From G963667675 sp965249215 (GTDB taxonomy: Bacteria > Chloroflexota > Dehalococcoidia > Lucifugimonadales > UBA3495), in assembly GCA_965249215.1 (NCBI GenBank), contig CBDFLN010000002.1, positions 1,612,001 through 1,676,000 on the forward strand: 64,000 nucleotides of DNA, read 5' to 3'. Under the pieces are notes generated by a model. That model was not told where the DNA came from, did no database searches, and saw only the letters and a list, made by a program, of their open reading frames with translations. This document shows, piece by piece, positions 52,254 through 60,209 of the stretch. The first letter of the stretch is position 1, and every line of letters starts with the position of its first letter. A program made the translations under genes and the position numbers.

Positions 52254-54164
52254 CTACTTATCGCACACTATAACGGAGGAGCCGTCCTCGTTGGTATGGA
52301 CTTTGTACTCCGTCCCCTCGCTGTCGCGGAGCAGCACCAGATAGCCAGGGGTAACCACCTGCGCATACCCCATATCCGGCTGTGGACAGCCAAGACTGGC
52401 GTCGGACCAAGTCATGGCGGTAGTGGAGACAACTTTCAAGCCGGCGACGGCGACACCCAACTCCCCAGCCAGCAACTCCGCCGCGCGTTCCTGCGCTAAT
52501 TCTCCCGCGCCTCCCGTGGACGAGGGCGTGGCAGCGGGCCCGTTTGGCCGAGTCTCGATGGGCTTGGCCGGCTTCTTGGAGTCGATGTCCGAGCATCCGC
52601 CAGTGTTGCAGGCGACCACCCAGTAGTAGTTATCGGTCGCTGCGGGGCTGGTGTGGACAAATGTCGTTGGAACGACATTGGCCGCCAACTCCTCACAGAA
52701 ACGCGGGCTGCCGTCTCTGCTCAGCGAACAGTTGTCATCGAAGAATTCATGGTAGTAGACCTTGTAGTAGTCGGCTGCTGGCACTGCTTCCCACGTGACG
52801 CGAATCGCTGAGCCTTCGACGGCATAGGTGACGTTCGCCAGCCCGGCGGGGATGGGTTCGATGGGCGCTGCAGGGTTCCGAGAATCGATTTCCGAGCACC
52901 CGTCGCTGTTGCAGCCAACTACCCAGTAGTAGTTGTTGACCGCTCTGGGGTTCTCGTGGAGATAGGACGTCCCAACGACGTTGGCCGCCAATTCCTCACA
53001 GACAACCGGGCTGCCGTCTCTGCTCAGCGTACAATTGGAATCCGAAATTTCATCGTAATAGACCTTGTAGTAGTCCGCGCCATCCACTGCGTCCCAACTG
53101 ACAAGTATCGTCGAGCCGTCCCAGGCATACTGCGGATTGATGCCGTTTGGCCGCAGTATCCTCTCGCTTAATTGGTTACCATCGAGGCTCAGGTTGGGTA
53201 CGTTGCCCAGTTCAGGCGGTATCTCCCCGCTCAATTGGTTGAAACTGAGGCTAAGGAATTTCAGGTTGGGTATATTGCCCAGTTCAGGCGGTATCTCCCC
53301 GCTCAATTGGTTGAAACCGAGGTCCAGGGATATCAGGTTGGAGAGATTGCCCAGTTCAGCCGGTATCTCCCCGCTCAATTGGTTGAAACCGAGGTCCAGG
53401 GATATCAGGTTGGAGAGATTGCCCAGTTCAGCCGGTATCTCCCCGCTCAATTGGTTGCCACCGAGGTCCAGGTCTTCCAGGTTGGAGAGATTGCCCAGTT
53501 CAGCCGGTATCTCCCCGCTCAATTGGTTGCCATGGAGCCCCAGGGATATCAGGTTGGAAAGATTGCCCAGTTCAGCCGGTATCTCCCCGCTCAATTGGTT
53601 GAAACTGAGGTACAGGGATATCAGGTTGGAGAGATTGCCCAGTTCAGCCGGTATCTCCCCGCTCAATTGGTTGCCACGGAGGTCCAGGTCTTCCAGGTTG
53701 GGCAGGTTGGCCAGTTCAGCCGGTATCTCCCCGCTCAATTGGTTGAAACCGAGGTCCAGGCGCCTAACGACGCACCTTTCCACGGCGCTCCCATTCTCTA
53801 TGTTGCTGACGGTGACACCGTGCCAGACGGAGACACCGGACCAATCGCTGATTGGGGCGTCCGTGAGCCAGTTCGTATTATCACTCCAGTTCGGGCCATC
53901 AGTGGCGTTGTAGAACGCGGCCAGCGTCGCTGCATCCCCGCTCAGGGGCTCGGACCCAGGTGAAAGGGTTGTCCCTGTCGGAATCGACTCGGAATCGCCG
54001 AAGTCTGTACAACGGGGCCAAGGTGACACGCTGCTGGGAAACGGGTTCGGGAATCCATCAAGACCGGTGCACGCAGATGCATCACAGGCAGATAGAACGG
54101 CGACGAGGAGCAGGACTCCCAGAACACCAGGCCTTGGGAAACGATTCCTGGTGGCGGACTTAAT
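52254..54164 (-). CDS. LRR/FN3 surface lipoprotein, start codon unclear
   Basis: The frame opens after a TGA at 54179-54177 and has no ATG, GTG or TTG before the signal peptide. An ATT at 54164 lies 9 nt after GAGGA and would start KSATRNRFPRP, then GVLGVLLLVAVLSAC with lipobox Cys27. Next come an LRR-cap region (ATLAAFYNATDGPNWSDN), eight 24-residue plant-type LRRs (NQLSGEIPAELGNLSNL), two fibronectin-III-like domains (DYYKVYY) and a C-terminal domain (MTWSDASLGCPQPDMGYAQ) with a CPQP motif. Length from ATT is 636 residues. Probably a surface-exposed binding protein. The non-canonical start, or a disrupted 5' end, is inferred. Confidence 0.82.
   Translation of the reverse strand: MKSATRNRFPRPGVLGVLLLVAVLSACDASACTGLDGFPNPFPSSVSPWPRCTDFGDSESIPTGTTLSPGSEPLSGDAATLAAFYNATDGPNWSDNTNWLTDAPISDWSGVSVWHGVTVSNIENGSAVERCVVRRLDLGFNQLSGEIPAELANLPNLEDLDLRGNQLSGEIPAELGNLSNLISLYLSFNQLSGEIPAELGNLSNLISLGLHGNQLSGEIPAELGNLSNLEDLDLGGNQLSGEIPAELGNLSNLISLDLGFNQLSGEIPAELGNLSNLISLDLGFNQLSGEIPPELGNIPNLKFLSLSFNQLSGEIPPELGNVPNLSLDGNQLSERILRPNGINPQYAWDGSTILVSWDAVDGADYYKVYYDEISDSNCTLSRDGSPVVCEELAANVVGTSYLHENPRAVNNYYWVVGCNSDGCSEIDSRNPAAPIEPIPAGLANVTYAVEGSAIRVTWEAVPAADYYKVYYHEFFDDNCSLSRDGSPRFCEELAANVVPTTFVHTSPAATDNYYWVVACNTGGCSDIDSKKPAKPIETRPNGPAATPSSTGGAGELAQERAAELLAGELGVAVAGLKVVSTTAMTWSDASLGCPQPDMGYAQVVTPGYLVLLRDSEGTEYKVHTNEDGSSVIVCDK
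53190..53762 (-). repeat. 72-bp tandem repeats encoding LRRs
   Basis: Eight tandem units of 72 bp, each containing a nearly invariant stretch that includes CCGGTATCTCCCCGCTCAAT (plus strand). Units 2-6 are almost identical in DNA, implying recent expansion or gene conversion and risk of assembly collapse. Confidence 0.9.
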
Positions 54165-54295
54165 ATCCGTGCTTCCTCAGACCCCGGAGCTGTTCGTCGT
54201 CGCAGTCGGCATCAGTCCCACGATAAGGCTTGAGCAAGGAATGAACTCGGCAGGATGACCGCTTACGCCTCGGCCGTACACCGTCTCCGCTTAGG

Positions 54296-55879
54296 TCACG
54301 GCGCGACGGGCGGCGTGGCTTGGCCAGCGATATCAGAGCCCCAACAGGCGACGGAGGCGTCGGCCTTTATCCCGCAGGTGTGGTACTGTCCGGCGTTGAT
54401 GGAGACAAATTCGCCCTCTGGCGGCGTAGCCTGGCCCGAACTATCGTCGCCCCAGCACGCGACGGAACCGTCCGTCCTCACTCCGCAGGCGTGGGTACTC
54501 CCGATGCTGACGGAGATGAATGTCCCCTCCGGAGGTCCTTCCGACATCCCCACAATTCTGCCACCGTAACCGTTGCCCCAGCAGGCGACGGAGCCGTCGG
54601 TCCTAACCGCGCAGGTCCCGCCGGAGACGCTCACCGAGACGAATCCGCCCTCGGGCGGCGTGTCCTGCCCGTCATAACCGTCGCCCCAGCAGGCGACGGA
54701 GGCGTCGGCCCTTATCCCGCAGGTGTGGTCGAACCCGGCGCTGACGGAGACGAATTGGCCCGCGGGCGGCGTGGCTTGGCCAACGAATTCGCCGAAGCTG
54801 GTATTTCTGCCCCAGCAGGCGACGGAGCCGTCGGTCCTCACTCCGCAGGTGTGGTGGTCACCGGCACTGACGGAGATGAACTCCCCTCCAGGCGGCGTGG
54901 TCTCTTCCGGTTCACCACCTCCCCAGCAGGCGACGGTGCCGTCGGCCCTCACTCCACAGGTGTGACCGTCATCTGCACTGACGGAGGAGAATTCACCATC
55001 AGGCGGCGAAGCCTTGCCGAAAAAATCGCTCCCCCAGCAGCCCACGTAGCCATCGGTTCCCACGCCGCACGTATGCCTGTTGCCGGCGCTAATCGATGCA
55101 AACTCGGTGATGACTCTTCCACCCCCGGTTGTGTCGTCGTCGATGCAGCCGGCTTCAGCCATTCGGGCCCGGACATCCGGGTCCATGTTGCCGATGGCTT
55201 GCTCCACGGGTTCGAATGCAGGCGCAACGATAAAGAACATCGAGACAATGAATTCGTCGAATTCGTCCTCCGTTCGACCCGCCGGGTCCTCCAGGAAGTC
55301 GTCTATGGTCTCCTTGAAGACCCCCGCATATGCAATCTGCGCGTCATGCCATTCGGCGACTTCCGTAGGAGGCTCCAGCGCACTCATCTGCTTGCTGATG
55401 AACCCCATACCTTCGGAGAGTCCGAACGCATTGAGCAAATGGAAGAGTGGATAGGGGATGAACCCCATACCTTCGGAGAGTCCCCTGAGGGAGTCGTCAT
55501 CTTCCCAGGACCCCACTTCACCGCACACATTCCTGATGTACTCGTCAAGGTTCACGGAGGAAGTGCTTGGCGGCTCGGCAACCGGCGTCGCTGTGGGAGG
55601 AGCCGATTCAGGAGTACCACCAGAGGCATCGACCGTAGGCGAGGTAGCGGCAGATGTTTCACCAGCGGCATCGACCGTAGGCGAGGTAGCGGCAGATGTT
55701 TCACCAGCGGCATCGACCGTAGGCGAGGTAGCGGCAGATGTTTCACCAACGGCAGTTGCCGTGGGCACATCCTCCCGAGCCTCTTCGCTGTCCCCGCAGG
55801 CGGCAAACGACAAGGTCAAGAGGACCACCGATAGAGCAATCACAGCTGGGACCCAGTGTCTACGTATCTTCCTCACCAT
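54296..55879 (-). CDS. RCC1-like seven-bladed propeller lipoprotein
   Basis: A 527-residue exported protein. The signal peptide ends at LSFAAC (Cys28). A low-complexity linker has three copies of GETSAATSPTVDAA, then comes a helical region (EYIRNVCGEVGSWEDD to RARMAEAGCIDDD) carrying a duplicated GLSEGMGFI. The C-terminal part has seven repeats of 36-42 residues (FVSVSAGFDHTCGIRADASV, ACWG, then PP) as in RCC1/BNR-type propellers, each with paired Cys. It may bind a surface ligand or polymer. A long antisense frame (54320-55834) is a shadow. Confidence 0.85.
   Translation of the reverse strand: MVRKIRRHWVPAVIALSVVLLTLSFAACGDSEEAREDVPTATAVGETSAATSPTVDAAGETSAATSPTVDAAGETSAATSPTVDASGGTPESAPPTATPVAEPPSTSSVNLDEYIRNVCGEVGSWEDDDSLRGLSEGMGFIPYPLFHLLNAFGLSEGMGFISKQMSALEPPTEVAEWHDAQIAYAGVFKETIDDFLEDPAGRTEDEFDEFIVSMFFIVAPAFEPVEQAIGNMDPDVRARMAEAGCIDDDTTGGGRVITEFASISAGNRHTCGVGTDGYVGCWGSDFFGKASPPDGEFSSVSADDGHTCGVRADGTVACWGGGEPEETTPPGGEFISVSAGDHHTCGVRTDGSVACWGRNTSFGEFVGQATPPAGQFVSVSAGFDHTCGIRADASVACWGDGYDGQDTPPEGGFVSVSVSGGTCAVRTDGSVACWGNGYGGRIVGMSEGPPEGTFISVSIGSTHACGVRTDGSVACWGDDSSGQATPPEGEFVSINAGQYHTCGIKADASVACWGSDIAGQATPPVAP
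55618..55745 (-). repeat. 42-bp triplicate repeat in the RCC1-like gene
   Basis: Three near-identical 42-bp units (GTAGGCGAGGTAGCGGCAGA on the plus strand recurs) encode the linker repeat GETSAATSPTVDAA. A separate 27-bp exact repeat at about 55398 and 55459 encodes the twofold GLSEGMGFI. Confidence 0.85.
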
Positions 55880-55988
55880 AATTTCCTCCCATGTTTATCT
55901 AACAGTTTCCAATAGCTTCGGATAGATGAAGTCTCCTAACAGTCCGATCCAGTTCAAAACTGCCGGACGCTGCTGTCGCGGGTTGTCG

Positions 55989-57371
55989 TCAGTTCTGATT
56001 GTTCCTGATCATGCTGATCCAGTAGATCCCGGTCCGGTCGGTGCCCTCCGTCCCCACGGCGATGTAGTAACGGCCGGTGCTGGGCGCCTCCCAGTCTTCG
56101 ACGAAGACCTTCTTTCCGGCGTCTCCCGCGCTGGCGGTGCCGCTGATGGCGTTCCCGTCGGCGTCTTTGATGCCCAGGATATTGAGTTGGGTGGCTTGCA
56201 GCCTCTCCGGCAGGCTGGTCTTGGTCCTTAGTCTGACGGTGTACTCCTCACCCTGCTCGAGGACTACCCCGAACCAGTCCTCGTCGGGGTTGGAGTCCGA
56301 GTCCCAGTTGTCGCCGAGAACGTGGTGGATCTCCGGTCGGGTCACGTTGTTGTTGCCCCAGTCGGTGCCGGCCCGGAGGACCTGGCGTCCGCCCGTTCCG
56401 GCGGGCAGGTCGGAGCCGGTGGGGTATCCCTTGGGGCCTCCTGCCCACTGGTACTGTACGTCGCCGTCGTCGTCGATCCGGCAGATGTTGTTGACCCGGA
56501 CCTTGAGCTGGTAGGTGCCGGTGCCGTTGTTGCCTGAGGAAACCTCGATCTTGTAGGTGCGGTGGTCGGTTCGCAAGATGCGCCTGATGGCGTTGCCGTC
56601 ACTCTTGGAACCGTAGGTAATCAACTCGGATCTGCCTCTGGCGTTCTAGATGGCGGGGATTTCAGGGTCCTCCAGGGTGAGGTTGGGGTGTTCCTCGACG
56701 CCGCGCATGTCGCTGCCGTCCACTCCGATGGCCTCGATGAGGTAGCTCTTGTAGGGGTCGAGCCTGATCTTGTGGAGGTTGGTGTCTCCCGCTTGGGTGA
56801 TCTCACCGGTCAGGTTCTTGACGACGATGGCGTTGACCAGGTTGTCCAGGTTGTCGCACGGGGAGGCAAGCTTCACGCTTACCGTGACCTCCTGGCCTGG
56901 CGACCAGACCAGGCTGGCGGGCAACTCGCCAGAGGGAAGGTCCCATCGATCGCCCTTGTCGCCGTCGTCCGACTCCGCGTCCGCTATGAACGTGTGCCCT
57001 TCAATGGTGACCTGCGTGCCGCGCGGCACCCTCGGGGTAGAGCCGAAGTAAACGTAATCGGGCAGTTGCGGGAGCGGGTGCGCAAAGGTGTGCACGGTCC
57101 AGACGTTGATGTTTGCGCCGCCGGGTTGGATCGTGTCGTCGACGATCGAGCCGAACTTGTCAAATTCATACCCGTGTAATAATCCGTCACCCTCGGCGTC
57201 TGCCACCGTCATCGTCGTGCACCAGTCGTTGACCGCGGGACAGGGACTCGCCGCCTCCACCTGGAAGGGCAGGGTGAACATCAACCCGAGGGCTGCGATG
57301 AGGAGGGCTGCGATGAGCATGATCGAGCCGGTGAGTGCATTCCGGCGGCTGATGGCGGAGTTGATGAACAA
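55989..57371 (-). pseudogene. Secreted PPC-like protein split by an in-frame amber codon
   Basis: Two open segments lie in one frame: 57371-56646 with signal peptide (GSIMLIAALLIAALGLMFTL) and DWCTTMTVADAEGDG to TLEDPEIPAI; then TAG at 56648-56646; then NARGRSELITYGSKSDGN onward to 55989. The join reads like a pre-peptidase-C repeat (SYLIEAIGVDGSDM..., then YTVRLRTKTSLPERLQATQL and STGRYYIAVGTEGTDRTGIYW), where the stop most likely replaces a Tyr codon. Full length would be about 460 codons. Either a nonsense mutation, sequencing error or two adjacent proteins; TAG is used as a normal stop elsewhere here. Confidence 0.75.
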
Positions 57372-57482
57372 TTCTACGAAACCTCCTGCTGTTTATCAGG
57401 TCGGGAGTGCCACAGGATGGGCGTTATCGCGACGTGTGAAAGCAGTCGGAGATTACCGGGATTCTCCATACCGGCGCAAGTA

Positions 57483-57543
57483 GCAAATGCCCTATTTCAG
57501 AAGGGCATTTGCCCTGCGGAGAGAAAATCAAAAGCCCTTCTGA
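57483..57543. promoter_or_regulatory. Two mutually exclusive hairpins in a divergent intergenic region
   Basis: Hairpin 1: GCAAATGCCCT (57483-57493) pairs with AGGGCATTTGC (57502-57512), 11 bp, 8-nt loop. Hairpin 2: TCAGAAGGGC (57497-57506) pairs with GCCCTTCTGA (57534-57543), 10 bp. They share 57502-57506, so only one can form at a time. The block lies about 110 bp upstream of the minus-strand PPC gene and 280 bp upstream of the kinase. The rest of 57372-57820 shows no gene. Confidence 0.55.
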
Positions 57544-57820
57544 ATTGGGAATGTGAACCCTCTGCCACACGCACCGGAACCACCTTGGGTACAGCCTGAT
57601 TTGGAGATTCTCACTCTGGGCCGCTCATAGCTCTCGGCAAGTTACGCCCATCTCCAGCTATAGCGACCTCGTTACAGGTACTATTGCTACAGCTGATAGG
57701 GCATATGCTTCTTGCAGACATGGCGACTGCTGGTTAAATTTGATCGACTGAAGAAGCGCTTGGAAAGCCTGACCGCAACTATCAAGCGCCTCACAAGCCA
57801 TTGGTCGTTCAGGAGACAAG

Positions 57821-59071
57821 ATGCCTCACGGTATTCACCACAGCCGGATCCTCCAGCTAGTGAGGAAGGCAACCGTCGCCTTCCGGGTAAACGACTGGGC
57901 GCTCAACCAGGTCGACCCGGACGGACTGAGATACGTGGCGACCATTTCTGTCAGAGCGCACTGGTTTGTAATCGCCGTACTATTTTTTGAACTGGTGTAT
58001 CGCCCCTATCTGCATTTCGGGGTTGCCAGGTATGCCCCTTATCCGCTGCTCCTCCTCACGTTGATAGGGTTCAATGGGTACATTCACTACCGTCTCCTGT
58101 CCAACAGGCCGATCACATGGCACTGGCCTGTGGCTCTCTACGCATTGGACGTATTCCTTGTTTCGGCAGCGGCGGCGTTAAGTGACGGCTTCAGCCACTC
58201 CTTCCACCACCTGTTCTACTACCCCGTGCTGGCCGGGTTGGCGGTGCTATTCACTTCCTTCAGGCTCAACATGGTGTGGGTGACTATGGCGTCCCTCGTC
58301 TATTTGGCGATCAGCCTGACTGTGGGGGATGGAATAGACATCGAGGCAGGGGACGAGAAGGCGTTGGTGGCCAGGATAGCCGTCATGTATGCGGTCGTTA
58401 TGGCGGTCAACCTGGCAACCAGGTTCGAGCGGATGAGGTGGAGGCAGGCGGTGGAGCGCGAGCGGGCACTGGAGCGTGAGCGGGTCGAGCTGTCCCGGGC
58501 CATTCACGATACCGCTGCCCAGTCCGCATACATGATCGGGTTGGGCATCGACACGGCGAAGGCGCTTGCCGGAGACGCGAACCAGGAGCTGACCTCCACG
58601 CTTGAGGCGACGTCCCGGCTGTCCCGGTCCGTCATACTGGAGTTGAGACATCCCATAAACATGGGCGGCATCTACGAGGGCAGGGAGTTGAGCCGGGCTC
58701 TCAGCTCGCATGTGTCCAGCTTTACGAACGTCACATCGGTGCCCGTCGAGATGACTCACATGGGGGTCGAGCCGCCACTGTCGGTCGAGGCCAGGAGCCT
58801 GCTCTTCTCGATAGCGCACAACGCGCTCACCAACGCATACCGCCATGCGGAAGCGAACAGGGTGACTATAAACTTGGAGTTTGCCGAGAAGGACAGTCGC
58901 CTGTCGGTGTCGGATGACGGGGTCGGGCTTCCCGATGATTACGCGGAGCGCGGTAACGGCTTCACGAACATGAGCAAGGCCGCCGAGCGGCTGGGCGGGC
59001 ATCTTGTCGTGGAACAACGAGGCGCCATGGGCGGCGCGACCGTGACCTGTATGATACCGCGGGAACAATAG
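57821..59071 (+). CDS. Membrane sensor histidine kinase, NarL-partner type
   Basis: A 416-residue kinase. About five or six N-terminal membrane segments (FVIAVLFFELVYRPYL, YPLLLLTLIGFNGYIHY, WPVALYALDVFLVSAAAAL, YPVLAGLAVLFTSF, MVWVTMASLVYLAISLTV, RIAVMYAVVMAVNLAT) form the sensor. A short coiled coil follows, then phosphoacceptor His in ELSRAIHDTAAQSAYMIGLG (about residue 228). The HATPase has SIAHNALTNAYRHAEA, VSDDGVGLPDD and GNGFTNMSKAAERLGG. AGGAG precedes the ATG. The response regulator follows after 16 bp. Signal unknown. Confidence 0.9.
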   Translation: MPHGIHHSRILQLVRKATVAFRVNDWALNQVDPDGLRYVATISVRAHWFVIAVLFFELVYRPYLHFGVARYAPYPLLLLTLIGFNGYIHYRLLSNRPITWHWPVALYALDVFLVSAAAALSDGFSHSFHHLFYYPVLAGLAVLFTSFRLNMVWVTMASLVYLAISLTVGDGIDIEAGDEKALVARIAVMYAVVMAVNLATRFERMRWRQAVERERALERERVELSRAIHDTAAQSAYMIGLGIDTAKALAGDANQELTSTLEATSRLSRSVILELRHPINMGGIYEGRELSRALSSHVSSFTNVTSVPVEMTHMGVEPPLSVEARSLLFSIAHNALTNAYRHAEANRVTINLEFAEKDSRLSVSDDGVGLPDDYAERGNGFTNMSKAAERLGGHLVVEQRGAMGGATVTCMIPREQ

Positions 59072-59087
59072 AGAAAGGAGGATCAGG

Positions 59088-59792
59088 ATGTCAGCGGGCG
59101 AACGCATAAGAGTGATGATCGTCGACGACCATTCGATCGTGAGGGTCGGCCTGCAGCAGGTCTTGGAACAGTCCGGCGAGTTCGAGGTGGTGGGACAGGC
59201 GGCGGATGGCGAGGAGGCGGTCAGAGTGGCCGCAGAAGTGTCGCCGGACGTGGTGGTGATGGACGTGATGATGCCGAAGAAGGATGGAGTGGAGACGTGC
59301 CGGGAGATCATGGAGTCCGCGCCCGAGACCCGCGTGCTCATGCTAACGGCCTCGACGGAGGAGGACGCCGTCGTGGAGGCCGTGGCCGCCGGCGCCACCG
59401 GATACCTCCAGAAGGAGACTGGCAGGGAGCAACTGCTGTCAGCCGTGCGGAACGTGGCCCTGGGCGAGCTCCGATTGCCCGCTGACGTTGTGAGGAGGAC
59501 GTTTAAGGCGTTACGCGACTGCGCCGGGACCGGAGATGCTGCAGCGGAGGCCGGTCTGACTCCACGGGAGAGGGAGATACTCGTCTCCTTTGCCCAGGGT
59601 ATGTCCTACGCTCGAATCGCGGAGGAGAGGGAGATCAAGCCGGTGACGGCCCGGAACGCCATCTACGGCATTCAACAAAAATTGAGTGTCGGGACGATGC
59701 AGGAGTTGGTGCTCTGGTGCGTGCATAACGGACTGCTGGACGACTACGCAACGGACGGCTTTCGAGGTCATACTCCTCCAGACAATCTCTGA
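59088..59792 (+). CDS. NarL/FixJ-family response regulator
   Basis: A 234-residue regulator. The receiver has VMIVDDHSIVRVGL, the phosphoacceptor Asp in DVVVMDVMMPKKDG, and MLTAS and YLQKE as switch residues. The output is a LuxR-type helix-turn-helix (LTPREREILVSFAQGMSYARIAEEREIKPVTARNAIYGIQQKL). AAAGGAGGATC precedes the ATG. It pairs with the kinase upstream. The divergent genes for exported repeat proteins are plausible targets, but no binding site is defined. Confidence 0.93.
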   Translation: MSAGERIRVMIVDDHSIVRVGLQQVLEQSGEFEVVGQAADGEEAVRVAAEVSPDVVVMDVMMPKKDGVETCREIMESAPETRVLMLTASTEEDAVVEAVAAGATGYLQKETGREQLLSAVRNVALGELRLPADVVRRTFKALRDCAGTGDAAAEAGLTPREREILVSFAQGMSYARIAEEREIKPVTARNAIYGIQQKLSVGTMQELVLWCVHNGLLDDYATDGFRGHTPPDNL

Positions 59793-60061
59793 AGAGCGGG
59801 TCAACCCACTCAGGCTGCCTGCAGCGGCATAGGCACGGGCGACATTTGCCGCCGCCATGCCATCCTGTCATAACCATGCGGAAGCAGCCCTTGATGAGCT
59901 TCCCAGACCCAGCCACACCTCAAAGATGGTTCTTGTATCTTAGCTGGTGTGTAACAATCACTTCACTTTGCTGGAGCAGGGTGCGGCAAACCGACTGGTT
60001 CTTGGTCAAGAGAAACCGTTAGACAACTAGGGTCGCCGCACTCCTCCTGAATAGAGCCCGA
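59793..60061. other. Intergenic region right of the response regulator
   Basis: About 270 bp with no supported gene and no clear terminator with T-run. Short minus-strand frames here lack recognisable domains. Confidence 0.4.
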
Positions 60062-60185
60062 ACAGAACCATTTTTGAACTGTGGCTAGGAGCCCTGTGAT
60101 CCCTGCCGCCGCGATCCTTATGGGGAGTTCGAGCCTCCTTGGGTGGGCCAAGGGAGACTGTACTACAAACTTTTGAGTGGGAGGT
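60062..60185. repeat. 124-bp direct repeat, copy B
   Basis: Ungapped partner of copy A (52095-52218), same orientation, about 77% identical. It ends 24 bp before the IS1182-family element. Confidence 0.75.
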
Positions 60186-60209
60186 ATCTATATAGGAGGC
60201 GAGAGTTGA

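Noticed and set aside
53190..53762. Regular 72-bp repeats that could be mistaken for a CRISPR array
   Set aside because: Units are contiguous, in frame, and encode LRRs; there are no unique spacers and no cas genes.
54320..55834. Open frame of about 500 codons on the plus strand
   Set aside because: It is antisense to the RCC1-like lipoprotein gene, which has a signal peptide and clear repeats; the antisense product is repetitive only because the sense gene is.
56646..56648. UAG recoding (for example pyrrolysine) in the split PPC-like gene
   Set aside because: TAG ends several normal genes in the window (ileS, ffh, GYD), and no pyl genes are seen; a nonsense mutation or error is simpler.
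60100..60160. tRNA-like T-arm (GGGAG-TTCGAGC-CTCCT) in direct repeats A and B
   Set aside because: I could not complete a cloverleaf: D and anticodon stems do not pair in copy B and the acceptor is poor.
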